A DNA stretch of 64,000 nucleotides from Chroococcidiopsidaceae cyanobacterium YX2bin18 (GCA_030446505.1 JAUJND010000001.1:1-64000), one strand, 5' to 3'. Shown: positions 20,709 to 30,751, counted from the stretch's first letter. Notes: a model not told the origin generated them from the letters alone. A program made the numbers and translations.

Positions 20709-21971
20709 ATGACTTCTGATATCGATTCTCTAATACCAGATACAGCGCTCTCAGTAGCTGGATTAACAACTTACATTCAGGCGTTGTTAGAACAGGATCA
20801 GCAATTGCGGCAAGTTTGGGTAACTGGGGAAGTTTCCAGTGCCAATCACCATCGTCGGGGTCTATTTTTTACGCTGCAAGATCCAGATACAAAGGCGGCA
20901 ATCAGTTGTGTGGTATGGAATAGCCAGGTGGAAAAAGTGATCCAGATGCCAACTTCCGGGGAGCAGCTAATTATTTTGGGTAGTATTCGGCTTTATCCTC
21001 AGCGAGGACAGTACCAGTTGACGGTATGGCAGACGTTGCCAGCAGGAGAAGGTTTACTGGCATTGCGCTATCGACAGCTACGTTTGAGGTTGGAGGCGGA
21101 GGGGTTGTTTGATCTAGAACGTAAGCGATCGCTCCCGACTCATCCCCAAATTATTGCTGTTGTTACATCACCTGCTGCTGCTGCTTGGGGCGATATTCAA
21201 AAGACTCTCAAGCGACGTTATCCTGGTTTACACGTGCTATTTTCCCCCGCTGTCGTGCAGGGTGAGCAAGCACCAGCGTCTATCGTGGCAGCAATTGAGC
21301 GGGTGGAGCAAGATAATCGAGCTTCGGTATTGATTCTCTCGCGCGGAGGTGGAGCGGTTGAAGAATTGGCTTGTTTTAATGATGAACGAGTAGTCCGAGC
21401 AGTTGCTAATTGTTCTATTCCAGTGATTACTGGCATCGGTCATCAGCGAGATGAGTCTTTAGCTGACTTGGTTGCTGATGCTTGTGTCCATACTCCCACT
21501 GCTGCTGCTGAGCAAGTTGTTCCCGAACTGACTGAGCTTTATGCCCAGCATCAACAACGGATAATAGCACTGAATGAAGCTTTAGAGCAGCACTTGGAAA
21601 CAGCCCATAATCAACTGCAAAAATTGCGAAATCGGTTGCGGCGGCTACGCTTAGACCAACAAATTCAGCAACAAAGGCAATTACTGGATTGGCAGCGTCA
21701 ACGATTAGTGCAGGCTACGACGCAGCGATTTCAAATGGCAGACCAACACTGCCAAATGTTGCAGTCAAAGCTGGTAACCCTTGACCCAAAAGCTGTATTA
21801 AAACGAGGTTACGCGGTGGTACGACAGGAAAATGGAGCGAACCGCGAAGATGATAAGCCCTTTTGGGGCATCGCCCGATCAGCTGCTGAATTACTACCAG
21901 GGCAGGAGTTATTAATTCAGCTGAATCGAGGTCAAATCAAAGCGCAAGTAATAGATATCTTGACAGATTAA
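20709..21971 (+). CDS. xseA: Exodeoxyribonuclease VII large subunit
   Basis: XseA is the catalytic subunit of exonuclease VII, which degrades single-stranded DNA from both ends. The protein has about 420 residues. The N-terminal OB fold includes VWVTGEVSSANHHRRGLFFTLQD. The catalytic domain shows IAVVTSPAAAAWGDIQKTLKRRYPG, LILSRGGGAVEEL and VITGIGHQRDESLADLVAD. A long helical segment (residues about 280-360) precedes the C-terminal LKRGYAVV block. I favour ATG 20709; a GTG lies one codon earlier. xseB follows after 31 bases on the same strand, but that small-subunit gene is frameshifted. Confidence 0.95.
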   Translation: MTSDIDSLIPDTALSVAGLTTYIQALLEQDQQLRQVWVTGEVSSANHHRRGLFFTLQDPDTKAAISCVVWNSQVEKVIQMPTSGEQLIILGSIRLYPQRGQYQLTVWQTLPAGEGLLALRYRQLRLRLEAEGLFDLERKRSLPTHPQIIAVVTSPAAAAWGDIQKTLKRRYPGLHVLFSPAVVQGEQAPASIVAAIERVEQDNRASVLILSRGGGAVEELACFNDERVVRAVANCSIPVITGIGHQRDESLADLVADACVHTPTAAAEQVVPELTELYAQHQQRIIALNEALEQHLETAHNQLQKLRNRLRRLRLDQQIQQQRQLLDWQRQRLVQATTQRFQMADQHCQMLQSKLVTLDPKAVLKRGYAVVRQENGANREDDKPFWGIARSAAELLPGQELLIQLNRGQIKAQVIDILTD

Positions 21972-22002
21972 ATATACAGATAACTTGACAGCAGAACTTC
22001 AT

Positions 22003-22259
22003 ATGGTTAAACCTACTGATACTTCTAGTTATAACCCCGCTATCCCACTTCAGGAAGACTGGAATTATGAAGCAAGCCTGTTGCCAAAGTAGAAACAATC
22101 ATTGCTTCAATTGAAGCAGGTGAATTGGAATTAGAAGAAGTGTTCGAGCAGTTTACAGCCGCTGTTGAGTATCTGCGTCAATGTGAAACCTTTTTACAAC
22201 AGCGACAACAGCAAGTAGATCTTGTGATTGAAACCCTGAAAGATGAGCCACAATTTTAA
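22003..22259 (+). pseudogene. xseB: Exodeoxyribonuclease VII small subunit XseB, frameshifted
   Basis: XseB is the small helical subunit of exonuclease VII. From ATG 22003 the first frame reads [24 protein letters not shown] and stops at 22090. The next frame continues at once with [24 protein letters not shown] and ends [16 protein letters not shown] at 22259, a full XseB core. One missing base between about 22075 and 22086 explains the break. The gene is directly downstream of xseA, as expected for one operon. Without XseB the large subunit is normally poorly active, so the lesion matters if it is real. Confidence 0.82.
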
Positions 22260-22267
22260 AGAATTGG

Positions 22268-23439
22268 TTAGGCGATACTGCCGCGTTTTCGAGCTTCTTT
22301 GTAAGAAGTCCCAACATTTCTCAAGCCCGCTTTAATCATTTGCTGTTCGAGCAAGGCAAAAACTAGCGATCGCCTCCGCGCACAACTGCCTGATTATGAG
22401 CCTCAGCCAGGGCAACTGGATAGCCATATCCTTTTTGTACTTGAGCTAACATTAAAGCCAGCGATTGCTCTAGCAGCGTTGAATTTTCAGCTACCCAAGC
22501 TGGTACTTCAATCCGAGCAATTTCTGTGCCGACATGGACATAGCAGAAGTAGATAGTGTGGTCACCGTATAAATCGAGAATTCGGGCGGAACTGCGCCAT
22601 AAAGCACTGCGTTGTCCTGGTTGGAGTTCGATTGTCCATACAGCCGTATCCCGCAGTGGTTCCAACATGACAAGCCATTTTTTCTAATTGGTTAGGACAA
22701 TAAGTCATACAGTCCGGGACTTCATGGGGACAGGCTTGCAGACGCAAAAAGTTAAGCGCTTCACCACTGCGGGAGGCGCTAAGATAGCCCATTAGCGGAA
22801 TACCAAAATCTTTTAACTGGCTCCATGCGTCCAGAATTGGAGGCAGAATGTGATCGCGTGCCTCAAGGGGCAGTTGCTCCAGAAACCAGTAAATTAACGA
22901 ACCATCCACCATAGCCAGTGTTGGGCAAGACATTGGTGCAGCACAAGCTAGTTCTGCTAATACTGTGGCTTCTGAAGTGGTACGGCAATAGCTCATCCAT
23001 TCCTCAGTGCGAATTCCCCACTGACGAGAAATGTATAAGTCTTCCGCGCGATAGAAAACCTCTGGGATACTATCGAGTAACGGTTGTTGGTTCTGTCCAT
23101 AGTGCAACATCACGCGACCAACATTAAGCAAATAGCAGTAGGCAATCTCGTGATGATTAGGAGCAATTTGGGAACCGTCTGTGGCAATGACGAGTATGAA
23201 CAGGCTGGCGAAACTGGCAAATCGATACAGGTATTTAATGGCTCGACTGGGGAAGCGGCGGCAAATAATATGCGATCGCGCCATTTCTGTTGTCGCTGCA
23301 CTAACTCTGTCTGTTGTGCATAAGCTGCCGCAAGTAACTGTGCAGCCAATTCCAAACGCTGGCGACTGGCAGTAGCCTCAGTTGTTAGATGCTGGCTGAT
23401 GCCCTGCATTGCCTTTGCTAGTTTCGTTAAATCGAGCAT
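22268..23439 (-). pseudogene. nurA: NurA-domain nuclease, several frameshifts
   Basis: NurA proteins are 5'-3' nucleases that act in DNA end processing; cyanobacteria carry a member of this domain family. The N-terminal piece (to 23439) starts MLDLTKLAKAMQGISQHL. The central frame shows the signature IVATDGSQIAP-like block (VIATDGSQIAPNHHEIAYCYL), VDGSLIYWFLEQLP and IPLMGYLSASRSGEALN. The third piece reads SARILDLYGDHTIYFCYVHVG and PAWVAENSTLLEQSL. A fourth frame carries the tail LLEQQMIKAGLRNVGTSYKEARKRGSIA, ending at 22268. At least three indels are needed. It converges with xseB, 8 bases apart. Confidence 0.78.
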
Positions 23440-23457
23440 AGTTTTAACTATTATGCG

Positions 23458-24231
23458 CTAAGCGGCGAAATCCTGAGCATACTGAGAGAGCGATAATACC
23501 TGGATTCGCGGGTTACGGTGGGCAAATTCTCGCTCAGATGTAGTGTTGTAACCCCAATCTGCTAGGTAAAGCTTTACAGCATTAAGGTCTTGTTGTTGTT
23601 GAACCAATTGTAATGTTTTCAGCCGATCTTCTACAAACCATAAGCTATGTGGCACACCTGTTTCTGTAATCAATTCCCTGATAATTTGGTGCTTCGGACG
23701 AATTGATTTGCCAATAATCCACTCATGAGGCATTTGAATACCTTGTTGCTGCAACAACTGGCTTACGAATCAACCTTCTTTAGTAGTTATAATTACTGGC
23801 TGAACTGGACTATTAACAAGCAATTGTAATCTCTCTACCACACCAGGATAGAACCGATGTAGACTCAGCCAATTAGTCAAATCAGTGCTAATCCACTCAT
23901 CCCGAATTTGATCTAGTTTTCTGCCAATGTCTGCTGCTATAAGATCTGCTTCTTCTAACAAATTTTGGGCAATAGTAGCCCATTTCTGCAAAATATTCTC
24001 TGGAGAAATCCCTAACAATAAGGCTCTGATTAAGACTGGCATCTCCCACCCAGTTTCAATTACAGGTCGCAGCTTATAAAATTTGCTAGCTAAATCCTCT
24101 GGTGGGATGTGACTGGCAGGCGACCAAATTTGACAGTAGGTGCGCCAAGCGGTTTGGAAATATTCAATTAGCCCATCGCAGATAACACCATCAAAATCAA
24201 GGGCTAAAATTGTTGGCATACTTGCCGTCAT
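23458..24231 (-). pseudogene. HAD-superfamily hydrolase interrupted by an in-frame TGA
   Basis: A HAD-type phosphatase of about 257 residues. Motif I is LALDFDGVICDG near the start, motif II lies in VQPVIITTKEG, the conserved lysine is in IIGKSIRPKHQ, and motif IV is WFVEDRLKTL. Both halves are in one frame, separated by a single TGA at 23770-23772 between KEG and FVSQLLQQQG. A CGA arginine codon mutated to TGA would explain it. The family is common in cyanobacteria, and the substrate is unknown. This is one of the few lesions here that is a base substitution and not an indel. Start is ATG 24231 or 24219. Confidence 0.8.
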
Positions 24232-24340
24232 TGTTTTGACATTGCAATTCTTTGGTTAGCTCATTGTATCTAATACCGAATTTAGATCTCTAATCCTCAG
24301 ACAATTAGACACAACATATCTACACACTAATTTAATTATA

Positions 24341-24412
24341 CTGGGGCGCTAGGATTCGAACCTAGGAATACCGGAACCAAAACCCGGTGCCTTACCACTT
24401 GGCCACGCCCCA
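24341..24412 (-). tRNA. trnQ-UUG: tRNA-Gln(UUG)
   Basis: The 72-base minus-strand sequence starts TGGGGCGTGGCCAAG and ends CGCCCCA plus discriminator G. The D loop is AAGTGGTAAGGC, the anticodon loop is TTTTGGT with anticodon UUG, and the T arm is TAGGTTCGAATCCTA. All four stems pair. CCA is not encoded. It lies alone between the HAD gene and ycf45. Confidence 0.95.
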
Positions 24413-24511
24413 ACAAGGCACATTGATTATCTTAGCAGTCACTGACACCATAATGTCAAGATGAGAAGTGAGCAAAGGAGAGATATTTACTCTCTCCTTG
24501 TCCGCTCAAGG

Positions 24512-26245
24512 TCATGCCGGATAAATCCGGATGCGACGATTTGGTTCATCACCAAAGCTGTTGGACTTCAGACGGTAGTGTTCAACCAATTCGTGCTGCA
24601 TTTTCCGTACTTTTGCCGAGCGAGGTAGCAATTCTACTGGCTGTCCTTTGGGAATTACAATCTGCTCCACAGCAAGTCTAGCTTCTTCCAGGGCATCAAT
24701 TTCATCTTCACTACCGCTTTGAGCAAAGAGGCTGAGTTCGCGCTCATCGGTTGCGTCAGGTTCGTCTAAATTCAATAATCGTCGTAAGGCACGGGTAATC
24801 TGAGGAATCGTACTAACTTTAATCATGTGAATCGGCACCTGACGCACTTTAGCAACGTGCCGTAACTTGGAGTGATTTTTCACGTGCGATCGCAACGCCA
24901 AAATTGCGTCTGCACTATCAATATCTTTAGATAGCACTACGGGCAAGTTCAACACCTGGATTACCTGCTCTAACTGATGGCGGCTAACGCCATAGGGGTA
25001 AATGTGCAACGGCAAATCTTCCCCATTTGGTCCAGGGCTTTGCGTAAAGTAACCAAAGCGATCAGTCTGCTCTAAGGATTCATTCAGCAACCGCTCAAAT
25101 TCCCGTTCCCCTGGTTGCTCTCGTTTGGTTGGAGGCAGTGGTAACATCTGTCCATCTGCACGCCATCCGTTGGACTGTAAAGAGGAATCGAGGTGAGAAG
25201 AAGGCGTTTCTTCCCCTCTTACCTCGTGTCCGATCGCTCTTGGCTTTGGTAATTCATCATGTCTAATTGTGACTCCTTTCTCATTAACAGTTCTTACTTG
25301 GGGAGTAGGTTGATGCCCCCGTAATAGACTGTCTACTGTCTCAGCCACGCTTTCATGCACCACCCAACGCTGCCGTTCCAACATCTCCACAGCAATCTCA
25401 AACGTAGGCGGGGCTTTGCGCTCCAAAACTGTCTTTTGAGAGCGCCGCCTTCTGGCTTCATCGTCTCCAAGTGTTACTGCTTGGATACCGCCGACTAGAT
25501 CAGACAGCGTGGGGTTTTTAATCAAATTCTCAATTTGGTTACCGTGAGCAGTACCTACCAACTGCACACCGCGCTCTGCAATGGTACGAGCAGCCATTGC
25601 TTCCAGTTCTGTCCCGATTTCATCAATGACAATGACTTCTGGCATATGGTTTTCCACTGCTTCAATCATTACCTGATGCTGGAATTCTGGACGTGCCACT
25701 TGCATCCGTCGGGCGCGACCGATCGCTGGGTGAGGAACATCACCATCTCCAGCAATTTCATTGGAGGTGTCGATAATAACTACGCGCTTATGCAATTCAT
25801 CTGCTAAAACGCGAGCAATTTCCCGCAAAGCAGTTGTTTTGCCCACACCTGGGCGACCTAACATCAGAATTGACTGACCAGTTTCGACTAAGTCGCGGAT
25901 CATGTGAATTGTGCCGTATACTGCGCGACCAACGCGACAAGTTAGACCAATAATCTTGCCTGTGCGGTTACGCATGGCGCTGATCCGGTGCAAAGTTTGG
26001 GCAATTCCGGCGCGGTTATCCCCACCAAATTCTCCTACTCGTTGAATGCAATCGTTCAGCTGTTCTTGAGAAACCAGTGTTTCCGAAAGGTACTCTGCTG
26101 CCAAAGGAAAGCGGGCTTCTGGGCGACGACCCAGATCCATAACTACTTCAATCAAACTATCCCGCTCTTGGTGCTGCTGTAATATCTTTCTAATATCGAG
26201 TGGCAGAATATCTAGCAATTTCTGGAGATCGTCTGTAATCTGCAT
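24512..26245 (-). CDS. ycf45: Ycf45-like AAA ATPase with R3H nucleic-acid-binding domain
   Basis: A 577-residue protein intact over 1.7 kb. The central ATPase has Walker A LGRPGVGKTTALREI and Walker B VIVIDEIGTELEAMAA, preceded by DTSNEIAGDGDVPHPAIGRARRM. It is related to the SpoIIIAA/secretion-type ATPases. The C-terminal segment KMQHELVEHYRLKSNS with NRRIRIYP is an R3H single-stranded nucleic-acid-binding domain. The middle (residues 320-400) is a poorly conserved linker. Homologues are conserved in cyanobacteria and some plastid genomes as ycf45. The role is not known, and I infer an RNA- or DNA-linked function from R3H only. ldpA precedes it on the same strand, 59 bases away. Confidence 0.92.
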   Translation of the reverse strand: MQITDDLQKLLDILPLDIRKILQQHQERDSLIEVVMDLGRRPEARFPLAAEYLSETLVSQEQLNDCIQRVGEFGGDNRAGIAQTLHRISAMRNRTGKIIGLTCRVGRAVYGTIHMIRDLVETGQSILMLGRPGVGKTTALREIARVLADELHKRVVIIDTSNEIAGDGDVPHPAIGRARRMQVARPEFQHQVMIEAVENHMPEVIVIDEIGTELEAMAARTIAERGVQLVGTAHGNQIENLIKNPTLSDLVGGIQAVTLGDDEARRRRSQKTVLERKAPPTFEIAVEMLERQRWVVHESVAETVDSLLRGHQPTPQVRTVNEKGVTIRHDELPKPRAIGHEVRGEETPSSHLDSSLQSNGWRADGQMLPLPPTKREQPGEREFERLLNESLEQTDRFGYFTQSPGPNGEDLPLHIYPYGVSRHQLEQVIQVLNLPVVLSKDIDSADAILALRSHVKNHSKLRHVAKVRQVPIHMIKVSTIPQITRALRRLLNLDEPDATDERELSLFAQSGSEDEIDALEEARLAVEQIVIPKGQPVELLPRSAKVRKMQHELVEHYRLKSNSFGDEPNRRIRIYPA

Positions 26246-26304
26246 GCTGGCGGAAAGTAAGTTTTTTAACGATAGCGAGAAGGCAATGGGCTTGAGGAGT
26301 GCAA

Positions 26305-27396
26305 TTAGTCCTCCGGCAATAATTTGATTTGGGAAACGAGAGAATCGGCAAGCGCTACAGCTTGCCAGAGCAATTCAGGATTTTCCTCTAAGCGAACCGA
26401 CATTAGACTAGGTTTCATTTCTATTTTCTCCAATTGATCGAGAATCGGTGATAGTAAAACACGAGCATAGCTACCGTAAGCAATACCGGAAATAGTTGAA
26501 AGGCTAGATGCTTGCCCCTGATGTTTAAGCAGCCCAGTTGAGCGGAGCTTAGTAACAGTGTAGCTATTTGTACCACCAGCTAACTGTACATATCCAGGTA
26601 ATCCAGCTGCTAAAACTTTTTGACTCAACTTTACAGTGGCTAAAGTCGTACCATCACCAATATCACCACTCATAGGTCGTCCGTCAGTCTGCCAGATCAA
26701 GGCACAGTTAAGGGGGGCAATTAAGTTATAAAGGCTCCATAGGTAGTCAATCATGCCATCTCCATCGGGGCAACTAATCGCTACTAGCTTCAACTGATCG
26801 ACCCAGGGAACAATTGCTTTCCACAAGCGCTCAAATTCTGCCAACCGCCCTACTTGAGTATGAATTTCAACCGCATCTACCCCGGTTGATATTACTAAAG
26901 GCGCGATCACTCCTGGCGTTGAAACATAAGAACGCGTGTAAATCAACTGCTGTGGACAGATAGGCAGACAGCGACCACAACCATAACAACGCTCTTGCAC
27001 TACTCCGGAAAACTCTGCGTCGCGGTCAAAAACAATAGCTTGAGCCGGACAAATCTTTTCACAAGGTCGGGGACAGTCTACAGGACACTCCACCGAGTTA
27101 AATTCAGCTTTGCGAAAATGTGGGTCTTGTCCATCATTCAAGCTCACCATCAACCACGGCAACCCGTGATCATTTAGCCCTCGGTGGTTGACCATAAGGT
27201 TATCAGCAACCTGTAGTGCTTCTTGAGCTGCTGCAATTACAGCTGAATCTGCTGCCACATCAATACAGTCAGCGCCAGCTAATGTATAAGCCAATGTTAA
27301 ATTTCTAACCGCAGGTAAATGTTGGAAGCTGGCGCCGCAGATCAGCTTGAACCAGTGTCCTGACTTAAGGGAACGTAAGGGTTTGTACACAGTCAC
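26305..27396 (-). CDS. ldpA: Light-dependent period protein LdpA (Fe-S protein)
   Basis: LdpA is a cyanobacterial iron-sulfur protein that links redox state to circadian period, first described in Synechococcus elongatus. The protein has 363 residues. Two 4Fe-4S motifs are visible: CPVDCPRPCEKICPAQA (about residues 103-119) and CYGCGRCLPICPQ (about 136-148). The C-terminal half (from VEIHTQVGRLAEFERLWK to VQLAGGTNSYTV) is the LdpA-specific domain. It starts at ATG 27396. It lies upstream of ycf45 in the same direction, and the two may be co-transcribed. The gene is intact. Confidence 0.92.
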   Translation of the reverse strand: MTVYKPLRSLKSGHWFKLICGASFQHLPAVRNLTLAYTLAGADCIDVAADSAVIAAAQEALQVADNLMVNHRGLNDHGLPWLMVSLNDGQDPHFRKAEFNSVECPVDCPRPCEKICPAQAIVFDRDAEFSGVVQERCYGCGRCLPICPQQLIYTRSYVSTPGVIAPLVISTGVDAVEIHTQVGRLAEFERLWKAIVPWVDQLKLVAISCPDGDGMIDYLWSLYNLIAPLNCALIWQTDGRPMSGDIGDGTTLATVKLSQKVLAAGLPGYVQLAGGTNSYTVTKLRSTGLLKHQGQASSLSTISGIAYGSYARVLLSPILDQLEKIEMKPSLMSVRLEENPELLWQAVALADSLVSQIKLLPED

Positions 27397-27533
27397 ACTT
27401 CTATGCTAATGTGCAACACAAAAAATTAACACATTTCTTCAAGTTAATTTCACTATAAAAATTTTGCAGATACCCTTTTTTCTTAACCCCTGTAACAATT
27501 GGGGTTAAGTTATGGAGCGTTTTATATCTAATT

Positions 27534-28177
27534 GTGTCTAACTACTTACTGAATATATTTCTTAAGTCCACCTGTCCTCTATGTCAGCGCCCGACTGCTA
27601 AAGAATTTTGTCTAGACTGTAGCAGACAACTCCAACGTTGCCAATTGCCTCACCCTAATCCTAAGCTTGGACAACTGCCAGTATTCGTTTGGGGAATGTA
27701 TGGCGGAATACTCAAACGCGCGATCGCCGCATTGAAATACGAAAACCAACCACAGATAGCTCGACCTTTAGGCCAATGGCTGGCTCAAGCCTGGTTAAAC
27801 TCACAACTTGCTTCTAGGCTAATTGTTGTCCCGATTCCGCTCCATGCCGATAAGCTTAAGCAGCGGGGCTATAACCAGGCAGCACTACTAGCTGAAAGTT
27901 TTTGCGACCTTACTGGCTTACAATTGCAAAAAAATGGGTTTAGAGCGGATTCGAGCGACGGAAGCACAGTTTGGTTTATCGGCTTTAGGGCGAGAACAAA
28001 ACTTAGCAATGGCGTTTAAGTTGGGGTCAGGATTTCGTCGTGAAGTCCCAGCCAAACCGATACTGTTATTAGATGATATTTACACTACTGGAGCAACAGC
28101 TCGTTCGTACTGTCCAAACATTGCGTCACGCTGGAATTCAGGTGTATGGATTAGCGGCGATCGCTCAAGGTTCCTGA
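27534..28177 (+). pseudogene. comF: ComF-family phosphoribosyltransferase-like protein, two frameshifts
   Basis: ComF proteins couple an N-terminal zinc ribbon to a phosphoribosyltransferase fold and are linked to natural transformation. The first piece has CPLCQRPTAKEFCLDC and PIPLHADKLKQRGYNQA, which are ComF signatures. Near 27935 a base too many in the A7/GGGTTT region shifts the frame to LERIRATEAQFGLSALGREQN. The PRPP-binding loop LLLDDIYTTGATA follows. A second shift near 28110 leads to VQTLRHAGIQVYGLAAIAQGS, stopping at 28177. The start codon is probably GTG 27534. Both breaks are single-base, so the original gene was about 215 codons. Confidence 0.82.
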
Positions 28178-28309
28178 ATCCAACCGCAACCGCCCATGCC
28201 AGATTGAAAAACCTATATGCAAGCTATCTAAGTGACCTTTATAATATATAGGCTTAAGCTATTTTGCTGGGACGTTGCTCTGGATGATGATTAAAGCTTT
28301 TGCCGCGGG

Positions 28310-28738
28310 TTGCGTCAAGTCTTAATTATTCCTGCCACCTTACTAACAATTGGCATAGGTGCAACTTCATCCATAGCACAAAATAAGCTGTACAATCCAA
28401 CTGCATTACCTGCCAGTAATCAGGTTTCAGATACACTAACTGAAAAAGACATTCCTACAGGTGAGGGGGGATTCGCCCGTGATTACCTAGTAAAGTTTAA
28501 TAAGGGTGACAATGTAGCAATTGATTTAGCCTCCGAAAGCTTTGATAGCATTGTCACATTGCTAGCACCCGACGGTTCAACAATTGCCGAAAATGATGAC
28601 GGTCCCGACGGTAGCACGAATTCTTTGCTGTTTACCCGCATTACAGAAGCAGGAACCTACGTTGTTCGTGTGCAAGCTTTTGGTGAAACAGGGATTGGAG
28701 CTTTTAAACTTAAGGTTACACGCCTACAACCGTTGTAA
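28310..28738 (+). CDS. Secreted protein with pre-peptidase C-terminal (PPC) domain
   Basis: A protein of about 142 residues. A hydrophobic signal (VLIIPATLLTIGIGATSSIAQN) suggests export with cleavage after SIAQ. The remainder is a PPC beta-sandwich with repeats such as GDNVAIDLASESFDSIVTLLAPDGSTIAENDD and the closing AGTYVVRVQAFGETGIGAFKL. PPC domains usually accompany secreted peptidases but here it stands alone, as it often does in cyanobacteria. The TTG at 28310 is the first start in frame. A better start (ATGATG at 28284) is in another frame one base out, so a small deletion near 28305 is possible. Function is unknown. Confidence 0.75.
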   Translation: MRQVLIIPATLLTIGIGATSSIAQNKLYNPTALPASNQVSDTLTEKDIPTGEGGFARDYLVKFNKGDNVAIDLASESFDSIVTLLAPDGSTIAENDDGPDGSTNSLLFTRITEAGTYVVRVQAFGETGIGAFKLKVTRLQPL

Positions 28739-28846
28739 TAGTTGAATTACATTCTGTTGTATCCCAGAGGAGACCTCACGTAAACGGGGATTGAGTTTCT
28801 CACATAGTAGGGATTAGAGGCAACTGAGAAGTGAGAGATAAGTTGA

Positions 28847-28940
28847 TATAGCAGTCCTATTCCATTTATGAATGTGGTGCAGGCTTCTGGTTCCTGGACA
28901 GGCAGGATGCCCATCCCACAAATCAAATCAGATTGCTATA
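28847..28940. repeat. MITE-like palindromic repeat with TATAGCA ends
   Basis: The 94-base segment begins TATAGCAGTCCTATTC and ends, read on the other strand, TATAGCAATCTGATTT, so the ends match at about 13 of 16 positions. The interior contains GGATGCCCATCCCAC. It lies in the spacer between the PPC gene and cobS. Small inverted-repeat elements of this type occur in many copies in cyanobacterial genomes. The outer nine bases TATAGCAGT also occur at the edge of the IS630-type relic near 62986. Confidence 0.5.
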
Positions 28941-28958
28941 AATTATCTAAACCCACTT

Positions 28959-29735
28959 TTAAAATGCTGTGAGTAGGCAGAGTAATAAAGCCTCTGTCCA
29001 TTCTACGACTGCCCCGTATGTGTCTCCTGTATGACCACCTAATTGGTAGTTGAAATATGCCCCTGTCAAAAAAGCAATTGTACCTCCGCCCAAAGCCATC
29101 GCAACAGCAAATATGACGCGATCTTTATCTAGTAAAATTTGCAGCCCGCTCAAACCCAGGAGCAACACCAGCCCAGGCAAAATATCCCAAAGAGAACGAA
29201 TTGCAGCTTTGTGAAATGCACCCTTTCCAGTTAGTTTGAGGTAAGGATATTGGGCGATCGCTAGCTGTTGTCCCCAGCGCCCCCAGCCACAGACAGCTAT
29301 TAGGGCGATCGCTCGATATGAATCTAAGTCACTCAGAGCAGCTGTTTTAAGTAGTAAAAGTGCGATCGCTGCCATTGCCCCAAATGCCCCTGTAGCACTA
29401 TCTGCCATCACTTCAAGCTGCCGTTGTGGATTCTGCACTGCTAACCCATCAGCAGTATCCATTACCCCATCTAAGTGAAGTCCACCAGTAAGCGCAATCC
29501 AACAAACTACTACTAAAGCACTTGCAGTTAATGCTGGTATATTTAAAACTAACCGCATCCCAGCATCAAAGAACCCCAAGATTCCCCCAATCATTAGCCC
29601 TACTAACGGTGCCAGACGAGCTACACGCTGGAAGTCTAAGCCTTTTGTAGCTGAAATTGGAATTGAAGTATAAAATATAACAGATGCTATGAGATTTAAC
29701 CTCAAATGTGTCGACCAATGTTGCTTGTTTGTCAT
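28959..29735 (-). CDS. cobS: Adenosylcobinamide-GDP ribazoletransferase (cobalamin synthase)
   Basis: CobS is the integral membrane enzyme that joins adenosylcobinamide-GDP and alpha-ribazole in the last assembly step of (pseudo)cobalamin. The protein has 258 residues with about six to seven hydrophobic helices. The conserved motif [15 protein letters not shown] (residues about 84-98) carries the metal-binding aspartates, and STGAFGAMA follows. N-terminal FYTSIPI is typical. The gene is intact. It fits a genome with a B12-binding radical SAM protein at 14893. No cobalamin riboswitch was recognised upstream. Confidence 0.93.
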   Translation of the reverse strand: MTNKQHWSTHLRLNLIASVIFYTSIPISATKGLDFQRVARLAPLVGLMIGGILGFFDAGMRLVLNIPALTASALVVVCWIALTGGLHLDGVMDTADGLAVQNPQRQLEVMADSATGAFGAMAAIALLLLKTAALSDLDSYRAIALIAVCGWGRWGQQLAIAQYPYLKLTGKGAFHKAAIRSLWDILPGLVLLLGLSGLQILLDKDRVIFAVAMALGGGTIAFLTGAYFNYQLGGHTGDTYGAVVEWTEALLLCLLTAF

Positions 29736-30059
29736 ATTAGTTACGTTTAACTGTGATAGCTAAAAAATAATTGGCATAATTTCTCGCTCAACAATAGACT
29801 CAGTGTATAAATCTTGAGATAAGATTGACTGGTGCAGAAGAATTATGTATTAATTTTTTTGTGATTTTGAATTTTGAATGCTGTGGGCTTTTAAATAAGA
29901 TAGGCTACTGGCAATTAATTTAAAAGTCGCGCTTTAACTTAGCGCAGTTTTTGCATAACTTCTTCTAACTTAAAACTCATAAGGCATAAATTAACTCAGC
30001 TATTAAATTGACTTGCTATCTACGTTCTTTAAGCCCCGTTCACTCAAAAGTTTTTTATT
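29736..30059. other. cobS upstream spacer
   Basis: AT-rich divergent spacer. No RNA gene, riboswitch or repeat was recognised, apart from GATTTTGAATTTTGAATG near 29861, related to the TTTTGAA heptamer. Confidence 0.45.
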
Positions 30060-30509
30060 ATGAGTCAACATCGTGACACAAAGTTGCCAGCACCGTGTAT
30101 CATTAGCACTGGTATAGTTATTAACAAACTAGATATACGACGACTGCTAACCGATTTGGGTCGTGTCCGTTATATTCATATTCAAGAAGGCGAGTCCAAG
30201 AGCGAGGGAGAGGGGGAGGTGCTGGAGGTGTTTGCCAACCAGAACCGATCTACAATTGTTGCAAACCATGCCCTTTATCTTAATATTTATAGTTTTGATT
30301 ACTTAGAATTAAGACAGTCTCCAGAGCAAGAAACATATTTTGATTTAGTGCAAGACAATCGCTGTCTGCGGCTGATTCCACTCTCAACACCTGTGCAAGA
30401 ACGAGCTACGCGGAAGTTAAATGAAACCGCATGGGAAGCAATGATGGATCAAGTTTTATCAGCTAGATGGGATGCAGAGATTGATGACGACGGCAATTGC
30501 CTATTTTAA
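30060..30509 (+). CDS. Conserved cyanobacterial protein of unknown function
   Basis: A 149-residue soluble protein, not recognised as a named family. It starts at ATG 30060. There are no transmembrane segments. The sequence is acidic in the middle (GESKSEGEGEVLEVF) and at the end (WDAEIDDDGNCLF). A hydrophobic core block reads ALYLNIYSFDYLELRQSPEQETYFDLVQ. Codon use and the well-formed frame support a real gene. It is 272 bases upstream of tgt on the same strand. No function is inferred. Confidence 0.7.
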   Translation: MSQHRDTKLPAPCIISTGIVINKLDIRRLLTDLGRVRYIHIQEGESKSEGEGEVLEVFANQNRSTIVANHALYLNIYSFDYLELRQSPEQETYFDLVQDNRCLRLIPLSTPVQERATRKLNETAWEAMMDQVLSARWDAEIDDDGNCLF

Positions 30510-30751
30510 TATAGCCATGAGTCATTAGCTTTCAGCTATTACCTTTTTTGAGTTATCGTCTTTAAATCAAAAGTCAGAACTAGAGATTGACGGAAGTTCT
30601 GCGCCCTAATATTTAGTTAGGTCGAAAAAGAAAAGTGTTTAAGCAGGAGGCGCTGCGGTGTAGATAATACTGATAAATTAAATCGTTCTCAGGTAATGCC
30701 TTAATCGGTTATTTATCATCATGCTTATTTTTGACTTTTATTGACTGCTGA

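Noticed and set aside
23766-23775. In-frame TGA as selenocysteine
   Set aside because: No SECIS-like hairpin was evident downstream, the position is not a cysteine site in HAD proteins, and CGA to TGA explains it simply.
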